From Monilinia fructicola (taxonomy: Eukaryota > Ascomycota > Leotiomycetes > Helotiales > Sclerotiniaceae), in assembly GCA_008692225.1 (NCBI GenBank), contig VICG01000001.1:1786501-1850500 (forward strand): a stretch of DNA of 64,000 nt, written 5' to 3'. Shown piece by piece: positions 36,589-48,194 of this stretch (positions within the stretch are counted from its first letter, which is position 1; every line of letters begins with the position of its first letter). Under the pieces are notes generated by a model. That model saw only the letters and a program-made list of their open reading frames with translations. It ran no database searches and was not told the origin of the DNA. A program made the position numbers and the translations under genes.

Positions 36589-37884
36589 AGTAAACAGTTT
36601 AAATAAATTTAATAAAGATTAGTTTACTACAATCTACATTTTCTACTATATATATTAATTAGTATAATTTTTATTAAAGAAGAAATTATTTAATTTGAAG
36701 TTAAATTAAATATTTTATTATATATATTTGTTTTATTATTTAAGTACTTTTAAAAATATCTAAAGAGCTATATATATATATATATATATCAGCATTTAAT
36801 TTAATTTAATTTAAATACAATCAATATAAATTTATATATAATAATTATATAATTTTTTTTAAAAATAATTTATAATTTATTAATAATCAGTTTTTATATA
36901 ATTTCTATAAATTTTTATAATTCTATTTTTTATCTTTCATTAATATATAAATAAATCATTTATAAATAATTCTTTTTTTATATAATTTTTGTAACTTTTA
37001 TATAGATTTATAATCTATGCTCTACTAATCCATCCTATCTATTTCCGAGTTCATATAAGCTCAAATGGATGTCCATCCGATCTGTCGACTCGCTGCAGGT
37101 GCACTTTTCATCGCCGAATAGGAAATCCGGAATTCAACAAGATATCACATGCAAACTTTTAAAGCGAGGTTTACCCAGAAGGAGCTAAAATCAAAGAAAG
37201 GTATATTCCGTAGGTCCTTGATGAGGGTCTCAGTCAGCTACGAAGGGTGAAGATCTTATATAGGTATGGAGGTCCTACAGCAGAGCCCTAGCGGTTCTTG
37301 TTCAAAAGGAAAGGCTACTGCCCTACTGTTCCCCAATCATACAATTAGGACCGTAACCGCAGCCTAATTGGAGGAGTTGCTACGAAGTCGTACGATCCTT
37401 GCTTGTTATATCTTATCTTCATGGAATATTGACCAGTAGTTTGGTCTGTCTGGAAGACAATGGTTGAGATGAATGAACTCGGCAGCTGCGAGCCTGCGAA
37501 GGTGCTTGGAGATATCAAGACCATCTGCAAGAGTGTACCTTTACGGGATAGGTATTACACCCCCTCAATGTAAGTCTGGTTATATTCCTTGTTTCTCTGG
37601 ATATGACTTCAGTGCATGAATAATTGCATCATTGCGGCAGAAGTGAGGATGGTCACATTGGATCCTAGACTTGAATCCAAGATGGACCAGGACCCTCGGC
37701 TGGAGACTTCTTCCTATAAAGCTTTCATCCAGCATTGAAAAGTCTTGCGACTACATATTTCTCACTTCGCTTTACAGAGATTAGCTATTACTGGTGTACC
37801 TGGATATTACTTTCACTTCATATTCTTTCCTATTGTCTTTGAGGAGCAGAGGTTGAATACATCAAAGCCGAGCCAGTCTTAAAA
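36589..37884. other. AT-rich flank of transposon island; no gene seen
   Basis: 36590-37020 is very AT-rich with a (TA)n run near 36771-36789 and TTTAATTTAA repeats. After about 37030 base composition returns to normal without a recognisable gene before the P450. It probably contains degraded transposon sequence. Confidence 0.5.
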
Positions 37885-39756
37885 ATGGCTGTGATCAACC
37901 TCATGAAGAAATCTGGAGCCTATCTCTACAGCAAAGTATGCTATCATTAGCTTTCTTTCATTGATCATTGTGAGTAGCGCCAATGTACCCGAAAGCCATG
38001 AGTATCACTGACACACGGCAGGTTCGTATCAATCGTTCAAAGCATTTATAATATTTACTTCCACCCACTCTCCTCATTTCCAGGCCCAAAATTATATGCA
38101 GCAACAGATATATACCGTATCTTAGGGCCTTGATTGGTGGAAACCTTAGCTTTAAAACCTTGGAACTCCACAAGAAGTATGGGGAAGTAGTGCGAATTGC
38201 CCCAAATGAGCTATCATATGATTCTGCACAAAGGATACAAGGATATCTATGGACACCGCGTGGGAAGGCCCCAATTGGAGAAGGAGAGACATTTCTATGA
38301 TGGAATGCCAGGAGGAGCTGCCAATATTTTATCTGCGAATAATAGTGACCACCCTCGATTTCGCCGAGTGCTATCTCATGGATTTTCCGAGAAAGCTATG
38401 CGCGAACAAGAAACTCTCATGAACGTATACATCGATCTCCCCTGGTTCAGAGATTGAAGGAAACCTCTGCACAGCCAACCAATATGACGAAATGGTACAA
38501 CTGGGTAACATTTGATATCTTCGGCGACCTTTGCTTCGGCGAATCATTCCAATGCGTCGAGAAAGTAAGCCACCATCCTTGGGTTAGCACATTATTCGAT
38601 AGCATGAAATTAGCTAGCCTCACCATGGCAACACGTCGACAGCCTCTTCTCAAGACTATCTCAAAATTTTTCATCCCTGGATCCCTTCTAGAGCGGGTAC
38701 AGGCTCACAATCAACTAGTTACCGAAAGGTCGCGAGAAGAAGAGAAGTCCATACCAGTAGACCTGATTTCATGACATCTATCTTGAAAACCAAGACAAAG
38801 TCCATGTTGCAGATGCCGAGATCACCAGCAGCGCAGCCATTTTAATCATCGCCGGCTCAGAAACCACAGGCACTGTGCTATCTGGGCTTACATATCGGCT
38901 TCTCCAGAATCCTGAAGTTTTGAGGAGGCTTGTCAAGATGATACGTGAAACATTCGCCAGCGAAGATCAGGTTCGTAATCGGTTCACAATTTCAAACTGC
39001 TTTCATACCCCATTCTGTTACCAGGGCTAAAATCCCACTTTCCTCTTCCTCAAACACATTCTTCTCCTTTCTTAATGCAGCTTTTGTTCCTCATTTTCCA
39101 CAATAAACTTCGCCGACAGACGATAATGACTGCAATGTAGATCAACATTGAAGGTGTCAGCAACTTAACATACCTGTTGGCCGTCCTCCACGAATCTATG
39201 CGTATCTACCCGCCTCACCATAGCACTTCCACGAACCATTGGCCAGATGGTGACATAGTATGTGGTAAATGGATACCAGCAAAGGTAAGTCAACCACGCA
39301 CCCTCCATCTCACCACATCAACACACTAACCCGCCAAACCAAACCAGACCACCGTCGCAGTCAACAACTGGGCCGCCTTTCGATCCGCGAGAAACTTCAC
39401 CGACCCAGACAAGTTTATCCCCGAACGCTTCATGGGGGATTCGCGCTACGCATCCGACAACTTCGATGCATTCCAACCATTTTCCTTGGGACCGCGGCGA
39501 AATTGCATCGGTCGACAGTAAGTTTCTACAAATCCTATCCATCTCACTCATGCATTCGTGCATCGAGCAATCAAACAACAGTTAACACACCCACAGTCTC
39601 GCATACGCCGAAATGCTCCTCACCATAACCCGCATCCTCTGGAACTTCGACCTGGAGCTGTGCGACGGCATGGACAAATGGGACCAGCAAAAAATCTACT
39701 TATTGTGGCAAAAGAGTCCGCTCATAGTGAAATTGCATCTGAGGAAGGATTTGTAG
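37885..39756 (+). pseudogene. cytochrome P450 with many frame breaks
   Basis: Fungal P450 monooxygenase gene (heme-thiolate, ER-anchored). A start MAVINLMKKSGAYLYSK is at 37885; the N-terminal exon boundary is unclear. Exons end or begin at 38970/39141, 39284/39348 and 39517/39597, all with GT-AG introns, to TAG 39754-39756. Conserved elements are intact: FHPLSSFPGPKLYAAT, HHPWVSTLFDS, the I-helix AGSETTG, the K-helix ESMR (E-x-x-R), the FTDPDKFIPERF segment and the heme loop FSLGPRRNCIGR with the axial Cys. The frame shifts at about 38110, 38230, 38439-38442, 38760, 38793, 39214 and 39243, mostly by one base, several in short runs. Either the gene is a pseudogene or this stretch is poorly sequenced. 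The substrate is unknown. Confidence 0.8.
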
Positions 39757-41157
39757 TTTGTCGCGAGCGATGCGACGTAGCCGCCGATGCGAGTAGGGTT
39801 TGGAATCAGTGCAAGCTGCGCATAGTATGTAGTGAGATGAATTTACCGAGGGCCCTTGATATTTCTCCATTTCTACATCTTGCATAGATATGTCGTCGAG
39901 TGAGTGATATATATGCCATCACACCCACCATGACAAGATCTACCTCCCGTGCCAAGCATCCAACCCAACGCTTTCAACACCGAAACCACGACACGCACAA
40001 AGGTAAAAATCCACCCTCACAGAAAGAATCCATCACCTACACCTCCCACCACTCTCAACCCTCTCAACCCTCTCACCTAGACACACATAAACGCCCACGC
40101 AGAACAACCCACCCACCTCACCCCCTCCCAACTCACCACTCCACAATTCTCCCCTCCACAAGAACCCCAAACAATAAAGACCACCTCTCCTCTCCTCTCC
40201 TCTCCTCTCCCTCTCCTCTCCAAATCCACCAAAACTTCACCATTCCCCGCCCCGCCCCATCTCCCTTTTCAATCAGCTATGAAACTCACTTGCACCTTGC
40301 ACCCTCCACCCCAACTCTTCAATATCCACACCTACACCTACACCCACACCAACCACATGCCCTTCAACTTCCCCCCCTCATCTAAACTTCAATATACATA
40401 CATCAATAGCACACACCAGAGTTGAAAGCTGGGAAATTAAGTTTCTACCGGTTAGCCGTTTTCTGGTTATCCATCTCCGCACATCAACCAAAAAAAAATC
40501 ATAAACCCAAAATACACCCTGCATCCTCCCCCCTCCTCCTCTATCACCAATCCTACCATCCTACCATCCTACATCCTACATCCTAACATCCTACCATCTA
40601 CCATCCTACCATCCATCCTCCCTCCACCTCCCCTTCCATATCCATACATCCAGCTATCGATATACAAGGATCAAAAGATACCCAAGGATATCAAATGATG
40701 GTATTCCGAGGAAGTTAAGGAATGCTGTTTGTTTGTTCTGTGCTATGGCGTGCTATGGTAGTATATTGTATGTATGCATATACGTATATAAATACATATA
40801 TTATACATATAACATCTCATCTCATCTCATCTCATCTCATTCGATTCGATCCACAAATAATCAAAAACCGACTAACTAACCGACTAACTAACTAACTGTA
40901 CTGAACTGAACTGTAGATACAGTATCTATCTATCTATCACCAGGCAGAAGGCAGATAGGTAGCACTCGTTGCGAGAGTAGTGATCAAGGTGGCATTTCGT
41001 TATTCGTTTAGCGGCAGGGAGGGTAGCTATAAGCGGTGATGGTGATGGTGATGGTGATGGTGAGTGACGGGGAGATTCGCACGGGAGTTGGTCGTCTGGA
41101 CGCACATATCATGTGTGAGTCGGGGTTGGGTTGAATGGGGATGATGATAGGGGTTGT
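39757..41157. other. low-complexity spacer
   Basis: No gene seen. Contains pyrimidine-rich DNA (39950-40380), a CCTCT repeat (40181-40221), CATC/TCATC repeats (about 40810-40842), CTAACTAAC repeats near 40870-40900 and GGTGAT repeats (41036-41065). Apparent frames here are made of Pro, His and Ser and are artefacts of the composition. Confidence 0.6.
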
Positions 41158-41430
41158 AGTGTTTCTTCAGATATAGATCTCGTGAGGGGTTTCGGTTGCA
41201 GGTGTTGCCTTCATTATTGATCGGGGTTCTACTGTTTCTTCAGATATAGATCTCGTGAGGGCTTTCAGTTGCAGGTGTTGCCTTCATTATTGATCGGGGT
41301 TCTACTGTTTCTTCAGATATAGATCTCGTGAGGGCTTCAGTGCAGTGTTGCTTCATTATTGATCGGGGTTCTACGTTTTTCAGATATAGATCTCATTAGG
41401 TTTCAGTTGCAGGTTTGCCTGAATATAAGC
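41158..41430. repeat. 73-bp minisatellite, about 3.7 copies
   Basis: The unit, about 73 bases, contains CAGATATAGATCTCGTGAGG and CCTTCATTATTGATCGGGGT. Copies start at about 41158, 41231, 41304 and 41373. The first two match closely. Copy 3 loses one base from several runs (TTT to TT, TT to T, GG to G, CC to C). Copy 4 is degenerate and truncated near 41425. Confidence 0.9.
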
Positions 41431-42250
41431 TCTGTATAAAATACCCAAGAACTTGATACATACAATCTCCGACCTTTCATTCTATAACCTCGATAAAACC
41501 ATGGATTGTACGGAACCCTATCTCTTCTCTTGTTGCCGGAACTGGAGTAGAGAACGCGCCTATTGAAGCCAGATGAAAAATTTTCCAGCTCCAGCTCCAG
41601 CTCCAGCCCTGGTCCATTCCCATTCATTCCCGCCATGCCAAAGCCAAATCCTCACTAAAGTGTTCTGTTCAATGATCAATCCATCCATTCACTATTTACA
41701 ACACTCCTTGTACTCCAACGAAACCATGCTAATAGCGAGACGAGATCTTCCGTTAGCTAAAAGCGCCCATATGTGCATACGAGTTTATGATATGATGTGA
41801 ATGATGTGATATCATCTATACGATTGTAATACCACCAGAAAAGTGCAGATAATTCGAGACTTTTATAGATAGAGGTCGAACTTTGAAAGGTAGCAGGCGT
41901 GATGAATTGTCCACTTTGTTAACCTCCAATTCACCCAAAGTTTCTGCTTTTTCATGATGATGCAGTAGGTCTACTCTTCTCCAATGCATCGACGATTATA
42001 GGGTCCAGATTCCGGTGCATCGATGTTTTTTAGTTCAAAGTACGGATTGAGCGGCGGGACTTGAGATTCTGTACAAGGTCAATATTACCAAATAACACAA
42101 GACATGTTCCAACTCACGAGATCTATAATCTGATCCTCAGATACTCGAGTGCGCCAGTTTGTCTAACGATCGTACGCTCGACAAAACCAATGCTTCGAAA
42201 GCTGAGATAAATGTCATATCACTTATGCCAGATCCGTCATTCCATGGTTG
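41431..42250. other. intergenic, no gene seen
   Basis: Contains a CCAGCT tandem run at about 41586-41610. No convincing coding frame. Confidence 0.45.
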
Positions 42251-43505
42251 TATGGTGCGGCAGCAATTCTGACAATAAGTTCTATAACTCTTCAATCTCG
42301 AGGTACGAGATTCGAGAGTTTAGCTGCCATGTCGAAGAATCCACGACAAATCTGCCGGTGTATGCCAAGTGCTCAGAGTTGGGATGGATTGGCCAATTCA
42401 TCACAGAAGTGTGTTTGCAGGGCAACCTTCTTGAAGAAAGCAGGTGATGCGGTTTTCCTTCGATAGTCCTTTCTAGGCAGAGATTAAGATGTGTAATATT
42501 TTGTGGTATTCGAGGGGTGATCTGCGCGATGCAAAGATATGCCTTTGACTTCGGTTTGGCGTAAGATCCATGCCATTCCGTGAGTTCGGTAAGGCAGCGC
42601 AATAGTCTGGAAATCTTCATTTGTACGTAGATATTCCACTGTCCCTTGCAGACAGAGTCCTCACGGTTTCGATGGTGGGAAGTTGTAATTCGAGGCATTG
42701 GGGGAGAATTGCCCACTTGAGGGGGTTTCTTCTTTCTCCGCCTTCTAAAGTCAAGATGCATGCCTCGGGGAAGGTGTTCGAACGAATTGAAAGATATCTG
42801 ATAGGTGGAATTGTTATCCGGGGTTTGATACGTGACACTATTGGTAGCCTCTGCGCCAGCAGCTGCCAAGTGACGAATTAGGGTAGAACGGTCTGGATTG
42901 GTCGAAGGTGTCCGTAAGATACGATCGAAGGGCTTCTTTTGTTGAAACACCGGAAACCAGATTTTCGATTGCTTTACGTAGACACACAGATGTGGTGATC
43001 ATAAAACAATCCAAGACTGCTGAACGGATTCCCTAGTCCCTGATCTTGAGATGTCTATATAATCGCTCTTGTATAAGATTTCTCCATTGAGGGACACGAG
43101 GGCCAACTCGAGACTTCCCGACGTCTTGAATGTCTCAAGGCAGTCCCCCAACCTCGAAGCACCTTGGACCTTCCCGGTATGACTCTCGCCGAAGCCGCAG
43201 CTCTGAAACCAAACAAGTGATCGAGAATACCATTCGTGAATTCGACGGGAAGGTCGCACAAGGGTGAACCTGAAGTTTGGGGCTTGTTGCTGAATCGGCG
43301 AAGGTTCTGCCATTCAAGGATATCCGGCTCGATTTGTCGCTCGACGATCTCCCCATCCAAAGACTCTTGTCGCGGAATGGTGTCGATGCTGGTGTTCATA
43401 TTCAGAATATCATCGACCTTGGCATGCTCTATCGGGTGTGCTGCGTGACGGTGGGCGTTGATGGACCGGGAGTAGCTGGGGTTGAAGCGGTGGTCATGAT
43501 GGGAA
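42251..43505 (-). pseudogene. F-box-like/LRR-like protein relic
   Basis: A minus-strand series of protein-like pieces in different frames. It begins with an ATG near 43500 (MTTASTPATPGPSTP), then SLDGEIVERQIEPDILEWQN and CDLPVEFTNGILDHLFGF, which looks like the first helix of an F-box (LPxE...IL). After that the frame alternates: RNLIQERLYRHLKIRD, VSTKEALRSYLTDTFDQS, then LEGGERRNPLKWAILPQCLE, LPTIETVRTLS and ITHLNLCLERTIEG, which recall leucine-rich repeats. Stops and shifts separate them. No single frame is long enough to be a gene. The F-box reading is tentative. Confidence 0.35.
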
Positions 43506-44909
43506 AGAAAGACTGGCTAAGCTCATCCTCTCGCGGTGGATGACTTGAATGCATGTTGATATGTATATGTTTTTTACGTCTGCTTCTGCTCCTGCGTCTG
43601 CTTCTGCTCTCTACGCCAATGACCGTGATAAATCATGGATTGAGTAAAGGTCAAGTTTGAAATGGTGGCGTGGGTGAGATTACGATGGTCGTAGATTAGA
43701 AGGCTCCTTTTGTCACTCAGAAAAGCCTACGGGAATATATTTGAAGATCAATGAGACCAGATGATTGAAGATGATGGATGAAATATCCGTAGAACTCGTG
43801 AGGATAATTTAGTAGTGGTGATACGCTATCTTCAATGGTTGATTGGAATGACAAGTTGTTAGGAGGTGGGCAGTGTTGTTCCTTGTACTCGTTGACTCGT
43901 TGATGGAGGGTTTGCGCTGGCTGTGTACGACGAAATCGACAAATCCTTTTCGTATGTATGTTGTAGTATGTAGTATGTAGTATGTACCTATGTATAGATG
44001 AGGTTTCTCTTAAGAATTCATATACTTGTATTTTGGGACGATAATATAAGTAGAGAAAGGGAAGAAGAGAGGAATAGAAAATAGGAAATGGAAGATGAAC
44101 AAGTAGGAAAAGGAAAAGGAAGAGGAAGCGGGAGAGGGAGAGGGAGAGGAGAGGAGGGAAAAGGAAAAGAGGAAGAGGAAGAGGAAGAGAAAGAGGAAAG
44201 AAGAAGAGGATAAGGAAAGAGGAAGACGAGAAGGAAGAGGAAGAGGAGGAAGAGGAAGATGAGGAGGAAGAGAAAAAAAAAGATTTAGAAATAATATCTA
44301 AAATATGAATTATATTAATTGGTTTATGGATGTTATTTGGAGATTACAAGATTGAGAGTGAAATTGTGAGGAAATCAAGAAACGAGGAAGTCTTGATGAA
44401 CACGATTGATTGAGGGAAATAACTAATAATTATCTAATTAAGTAATTATGTGTTGTAGATAGATCGTATATACTAGATAGGTATTTAGACATATTTACGA
44501 GAATTCGTAAATTGTAATGGAATTATAGATCAGCTACTAATAAATAGGTATTTAAAAGAAAAATATAATAATATCTATAGATTTAAAAATACAACCTTCC
44601 TAATTTATATCCTTTTTATATAATGTCTATGATTTTATATCCTTTATGATTTTAAATAATAAATAGTACTTAGAGATGATTTATTAAATTACTATTGTAT
44701 CTTGTATTTAATACATGTAGACTTTAAAATTTAATAATCAATGCAAATAAATATCCAACTTCAACTGTGGATGGATCTACAGGGCTATTGGATCGATCTA
44801 TTCGCACAAACTGGAACCCTCAGTCCAGTATAGATAGAACAAATAGAACTACTCTCCGTAATCTATTCATGGATATTAATCAAAGCATCAATTCCATCCA
44901 TATCAATAG

Positions 44910-44947
<38 letters not shown>

Positions 44948-46353
44948 CAATCAATCATCTTCGATCCATTCCAAGGGTCCTCTCCTTGTTCGTTATGCGG
45001 AAAAAAGCGACGGTGAACTTGAGAATGTCTTTTCCTTATCTAGGTATCTACTAATTACCTACCTACTTATAGTAATTCATCACCTTTTTACCTATGGAGG
45101 ATATGTACCAATAATTATCGAATCTCTTCAATCTCTTCATCTCATCCATCCGTTGTCTATCCATCCAACCATCCAACCATCAAACAACCAACCATCCATC
45201 ATCCATCCATCACCATCCAAAACCACACACTACCCCCCCTCCCCACCCATAACCAAACCAACAACCCCCAAACATCAATTCCCCCCCGCAAAATCAAAAT
45301 GATCCATTATGCATTCATCATTCATTCATTCACCATCCATCCGTCCATCTATCTATTCATCCAAGATCCAAGATCCAAGATCCAATATCAAGAATAAATA
45401 ATAGGATTCAAATCAAGTCGAATGAATTCACAGAACATTTATACATATACCCGTGGACATATAATATACATATACATACATCTTCCATATACACATCTAT
45501 ATATACATCTAAATATATATACACACATACACACATACACACATACATACACATACATACACATACATACACATACACATACACATATATACATATTATA
45601 CACACACCACACACAAGCAAAACCACACAAAACAATAAATATAACACACACTCACACACACTCACATCACACCCACAGCCCACAGCCCACAGCCAATCCC
45701 CATCTCCCCATCAATCAATCAATCAATCCACTGCACGAAACATACATACGTACCGCACGCACCACGCACCCCCAATGCCGGTGCAGAACCGACATTTCGT
45801 TTGATTTTTAGCTTGGATGATTGTTAGTAAGTGCTGTATGTATGTAGGTAGGGTAAGTAGGTACTGTAAGTATGTATGTACCTTTATTCAACAATCAATC
45901 ATTCGTCACTCGTTCATCCGAGTCATTCAATCATTCATTCATTCATTCATTGCTTGGATTGGATTGGATTGGATTGGGTGCGTGGGGGTGCGCGGGTGGC
46001 AATGAATGGTTGGGTCATTAATTATTGGAGTTTCAAGGTTTTCAGTACATGACTCCGGCTTGTTGTGTAATGATGTATTTGTCTTGGGTTGTGCGGGGGC
46101 TGGGTGCTGGGTGGGAGGATTGGATGTTGAATATTGGGACGTTGGAATATTGATATTGACATTGGATGTTGAGTGTTGGATGTTGAATATTGGACGTTGG
46201 ATATTGGATATTGAACATTGGACTTTGGACTTTGGACTTTGGACTTTGGACTTTGGATACAGATCACAATATCTAGATAGGCAATCATCTATTTATTCAT
46301 CCATCTATCTATCTATCTTACATTTATATTTTGATATTTTTTCCCTCATTTTC
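43506..46353. other. low-complexity spacer, no gene seen
   Basis: Purine-rich GGAAGA-type DNA (44040-44280), AT-rich 44290-44760, AATC repeats (44909-44950), a CA/TACA-rich block (45430-45670), ATTC repeats (45918-45950), GGATT repeats (45955-45976) and a GGACTTT tandem run (46219-46256). Long frames here, such as 45422-45811 and 46006-46578, are repeat artefacts. Confidence 0.6.
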
Positions 46354-47705
46354 TTAATCAATATCATCATCATCATCATCGTCATCATCGTCATCATCAT
46401 CATCATTTGTAGACTTCTTTACCCTTTCCTCCTCATTCCCATTCTTCTCCCTCAAATGTTTCTCAGCAACCTCTTTAGGCAGCAGATCAAAAGGTTTCCC
46501 CCCTTCCACCCCATCCTTCAACTTTCCATTTTCATCCACATCCTCTTTCAGGTACAGCGTAAAGAGCACCACAAATAAGACTTCCCCCGTCTTGCGATTT
46601 TTCAGGACGTATCTGAGCGTGTGTGAGCGCTTTTGCTCTTTCCTAATATCAAAACAAGACAAGGTTGGCACGCAAGATCAAAACGCTCGGCAGAGAAATG
46701 GGATCAAGGAAAACGAACACCAATAGGCGGGAAGATAGGGAGGATGGGAGGGAGAGTGACTAACCTGAGACCTTGTCCATCCCAATACTTCATTATCGGC
46801 ATCGAGTAACCGGGCAATTTGACGGAGAAGCCTATCAATCAAGATATCGAGTTAGGACCAAACTCTCCACCAGCGGAAGGGGCAAGAAAAGTCAAAACCC
46901 AAAATCCAAACCCAAACCCAAACCCAAACCCAAACTTACTATTGAAATCCAAATACGCATTGAAGAAATCACATCCATAAGTTCTCCCCTCCTCCCAATC
47001 CCACTCCCTCCTATTCGCCTCGGTCAAGAAATATTTCCTCCTCGCCGCTTCCCCATCAGGAATCCCACACTCCCGCCGATGTTCCTCGCCCTCCTCATCG
47101 CCCCCCTCCTCAAACACCAACCCCGCACCCTCCTCGCCGCCCTCCTCCTCGCCCTCCCCCTCCCCAACATACAGCACGTTAAACGAGCTTGCCGCGGGCC
47201 CATACAGGTACGGCTCATCCGCATAAACATCCCCATCCAACCCCGGATCCACCATCCACTTCACGATGCGGAACGCCGCATTGAACCCCGGCGGCAGACG
47301 ATCCCGAATCGGATGATCGAAATCATTCCCAAAGACCAGATCGTCGGCGCTGACGTCGCGTTTCGGCCGGAAGCGAAACCCAATGCTGTACTGGTCGCGA
47401 TTCCGGTCGTGCGGCGCCCGATCAAAGTACGGCGAGGTGGCGGGCGAGGACTGGGGGAGCCCGCGATAGTCCTGCGAGGGTGCGCGCGCGCACGCTTTAG
47501 TTGGGGAGCTCCGCTATCTTTGGGGGGAGGGGACGGGAGGGCCGAGGGGCGAGTCATGACATACTTGAATCCGAACGTTCAAATCCACTTCGCAAAGCTC
47601 ATTGTCAATCTTCACACTCTGTGCCTGATTGACGGGGACAATCTGATGTTGACTGATATCGTATCCTGACCCTGCAGTAACTTGCAGGATGTAATTTTCC
47701 GCCAT
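46354..47705 (-). CDS. DUF1769 family protein (Duc1-like), 342 aa
   Basis: Four exons (47565-47705, 46940-47471, 46765-46831, 46354-46642) joined by GT-AG introns give 342 codons. The product matches the fungal DUF1769 family: VTAGSGYDISQHQIVPVN near the start, DYRGLPQSSPATSPYFD, FGNDFDHPIRDRLPPGFN, KWMVDPGLDGDVYADEPYL, FFNAYLDFN then FSVKLPGY, and LRYVLKNRKTGEVLFVV. A fission yeast member, Duc1, is described as a cortical phosphoinositide-binding protein, so a role at the cell periphery is likely by family only. An acidic Glu/Gly insert lies at about residues 160-180, and a run of 14 Asp ends the chain (DDDDID), encoded by the CATCAT repeat at 46362-46410. Exon junctions were chosen so all family blocks stay in frame. 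Confidence 0.88.
46902..46936. repeat. CCCAAA hexamer array inside DUF1769 intron 2
   Basis: About five copies of CCCAAA, read as TTTGGG on the gene's strand, starting right after the GTAAGT donor of intron 2. It resembles but is not identical to the fungal telomere unit TTAGGG. Confidence 0.8.
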
Positions 47706-48194
47706 ATCTCCCCAAGTTTCCTGGCGCAATTTTCGTGTGTTTTGTGCTGTAGAGAACAGAAAGACAAGAGAAGAGAAAAGAAAAATTCTCGAGTTGAAAT
47801 TAATCTTCAAAGGGGATCCCGCACAGATGGAATTATCGTCGGAATTGTCGAGTCTACAATCTTGATTTGTGTTAGACTACCCGGACGATCATTGTTGAGA
47901 GCAAGCAAAATATTTTGCCGGTTACTGGTGGGCGTTGAAAGCGGTGACGTAGTGGGGGATTTCCCACCCTGCATCACACTGCATGCAATAACATGTGAAC
48001 TTTGGTGAATCTGTGTTCTAGAATCTTGCACATCATGCAAGATAATGAAGTATCTATTATAAGCAGAATTTTTGGCCATGATAAGCCAGATATGGCAGAT
48101 AGTCTATAGAATGTCCAAAATATAACGCCAAATATTCAAGCAATCATTACATATTGTCATAAATCTTCATAAAAGCGTAGTAGCTATTTGCATA
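47706..48194. other. intergenic, no gene seen
   Basis: About 490 bases between two minus-strand genes. It holds the 5' flank of the DUF1769 gene and the 3' flank of the kelch-BTB gene. Confidence 0.5.

Noticed and set aside
39900..40385. 161-codon frame rich in Pro, His and Ser
   Set aside because: Pyrimidine-rich low-complexity DNA downstream of the P450; no domain.
41158..41430. Direct repeats considered as a CRISPR array
   Set aside because: There are no unique spacers between copies and the DNA is from a fungus; it is a minisatellite.
45422..45811. 129-codon frame rich in His, Thr and Tyr, and overlapping minus frames rich in Cys and Val
   Set aside because: Produced by the CA/TACA-rich repeat block.
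46773..47669. 298-codon plus-strand frame
   Set aside because: Shadow of the DUF1769 gene on the minus strand, whose exons show family motifs.
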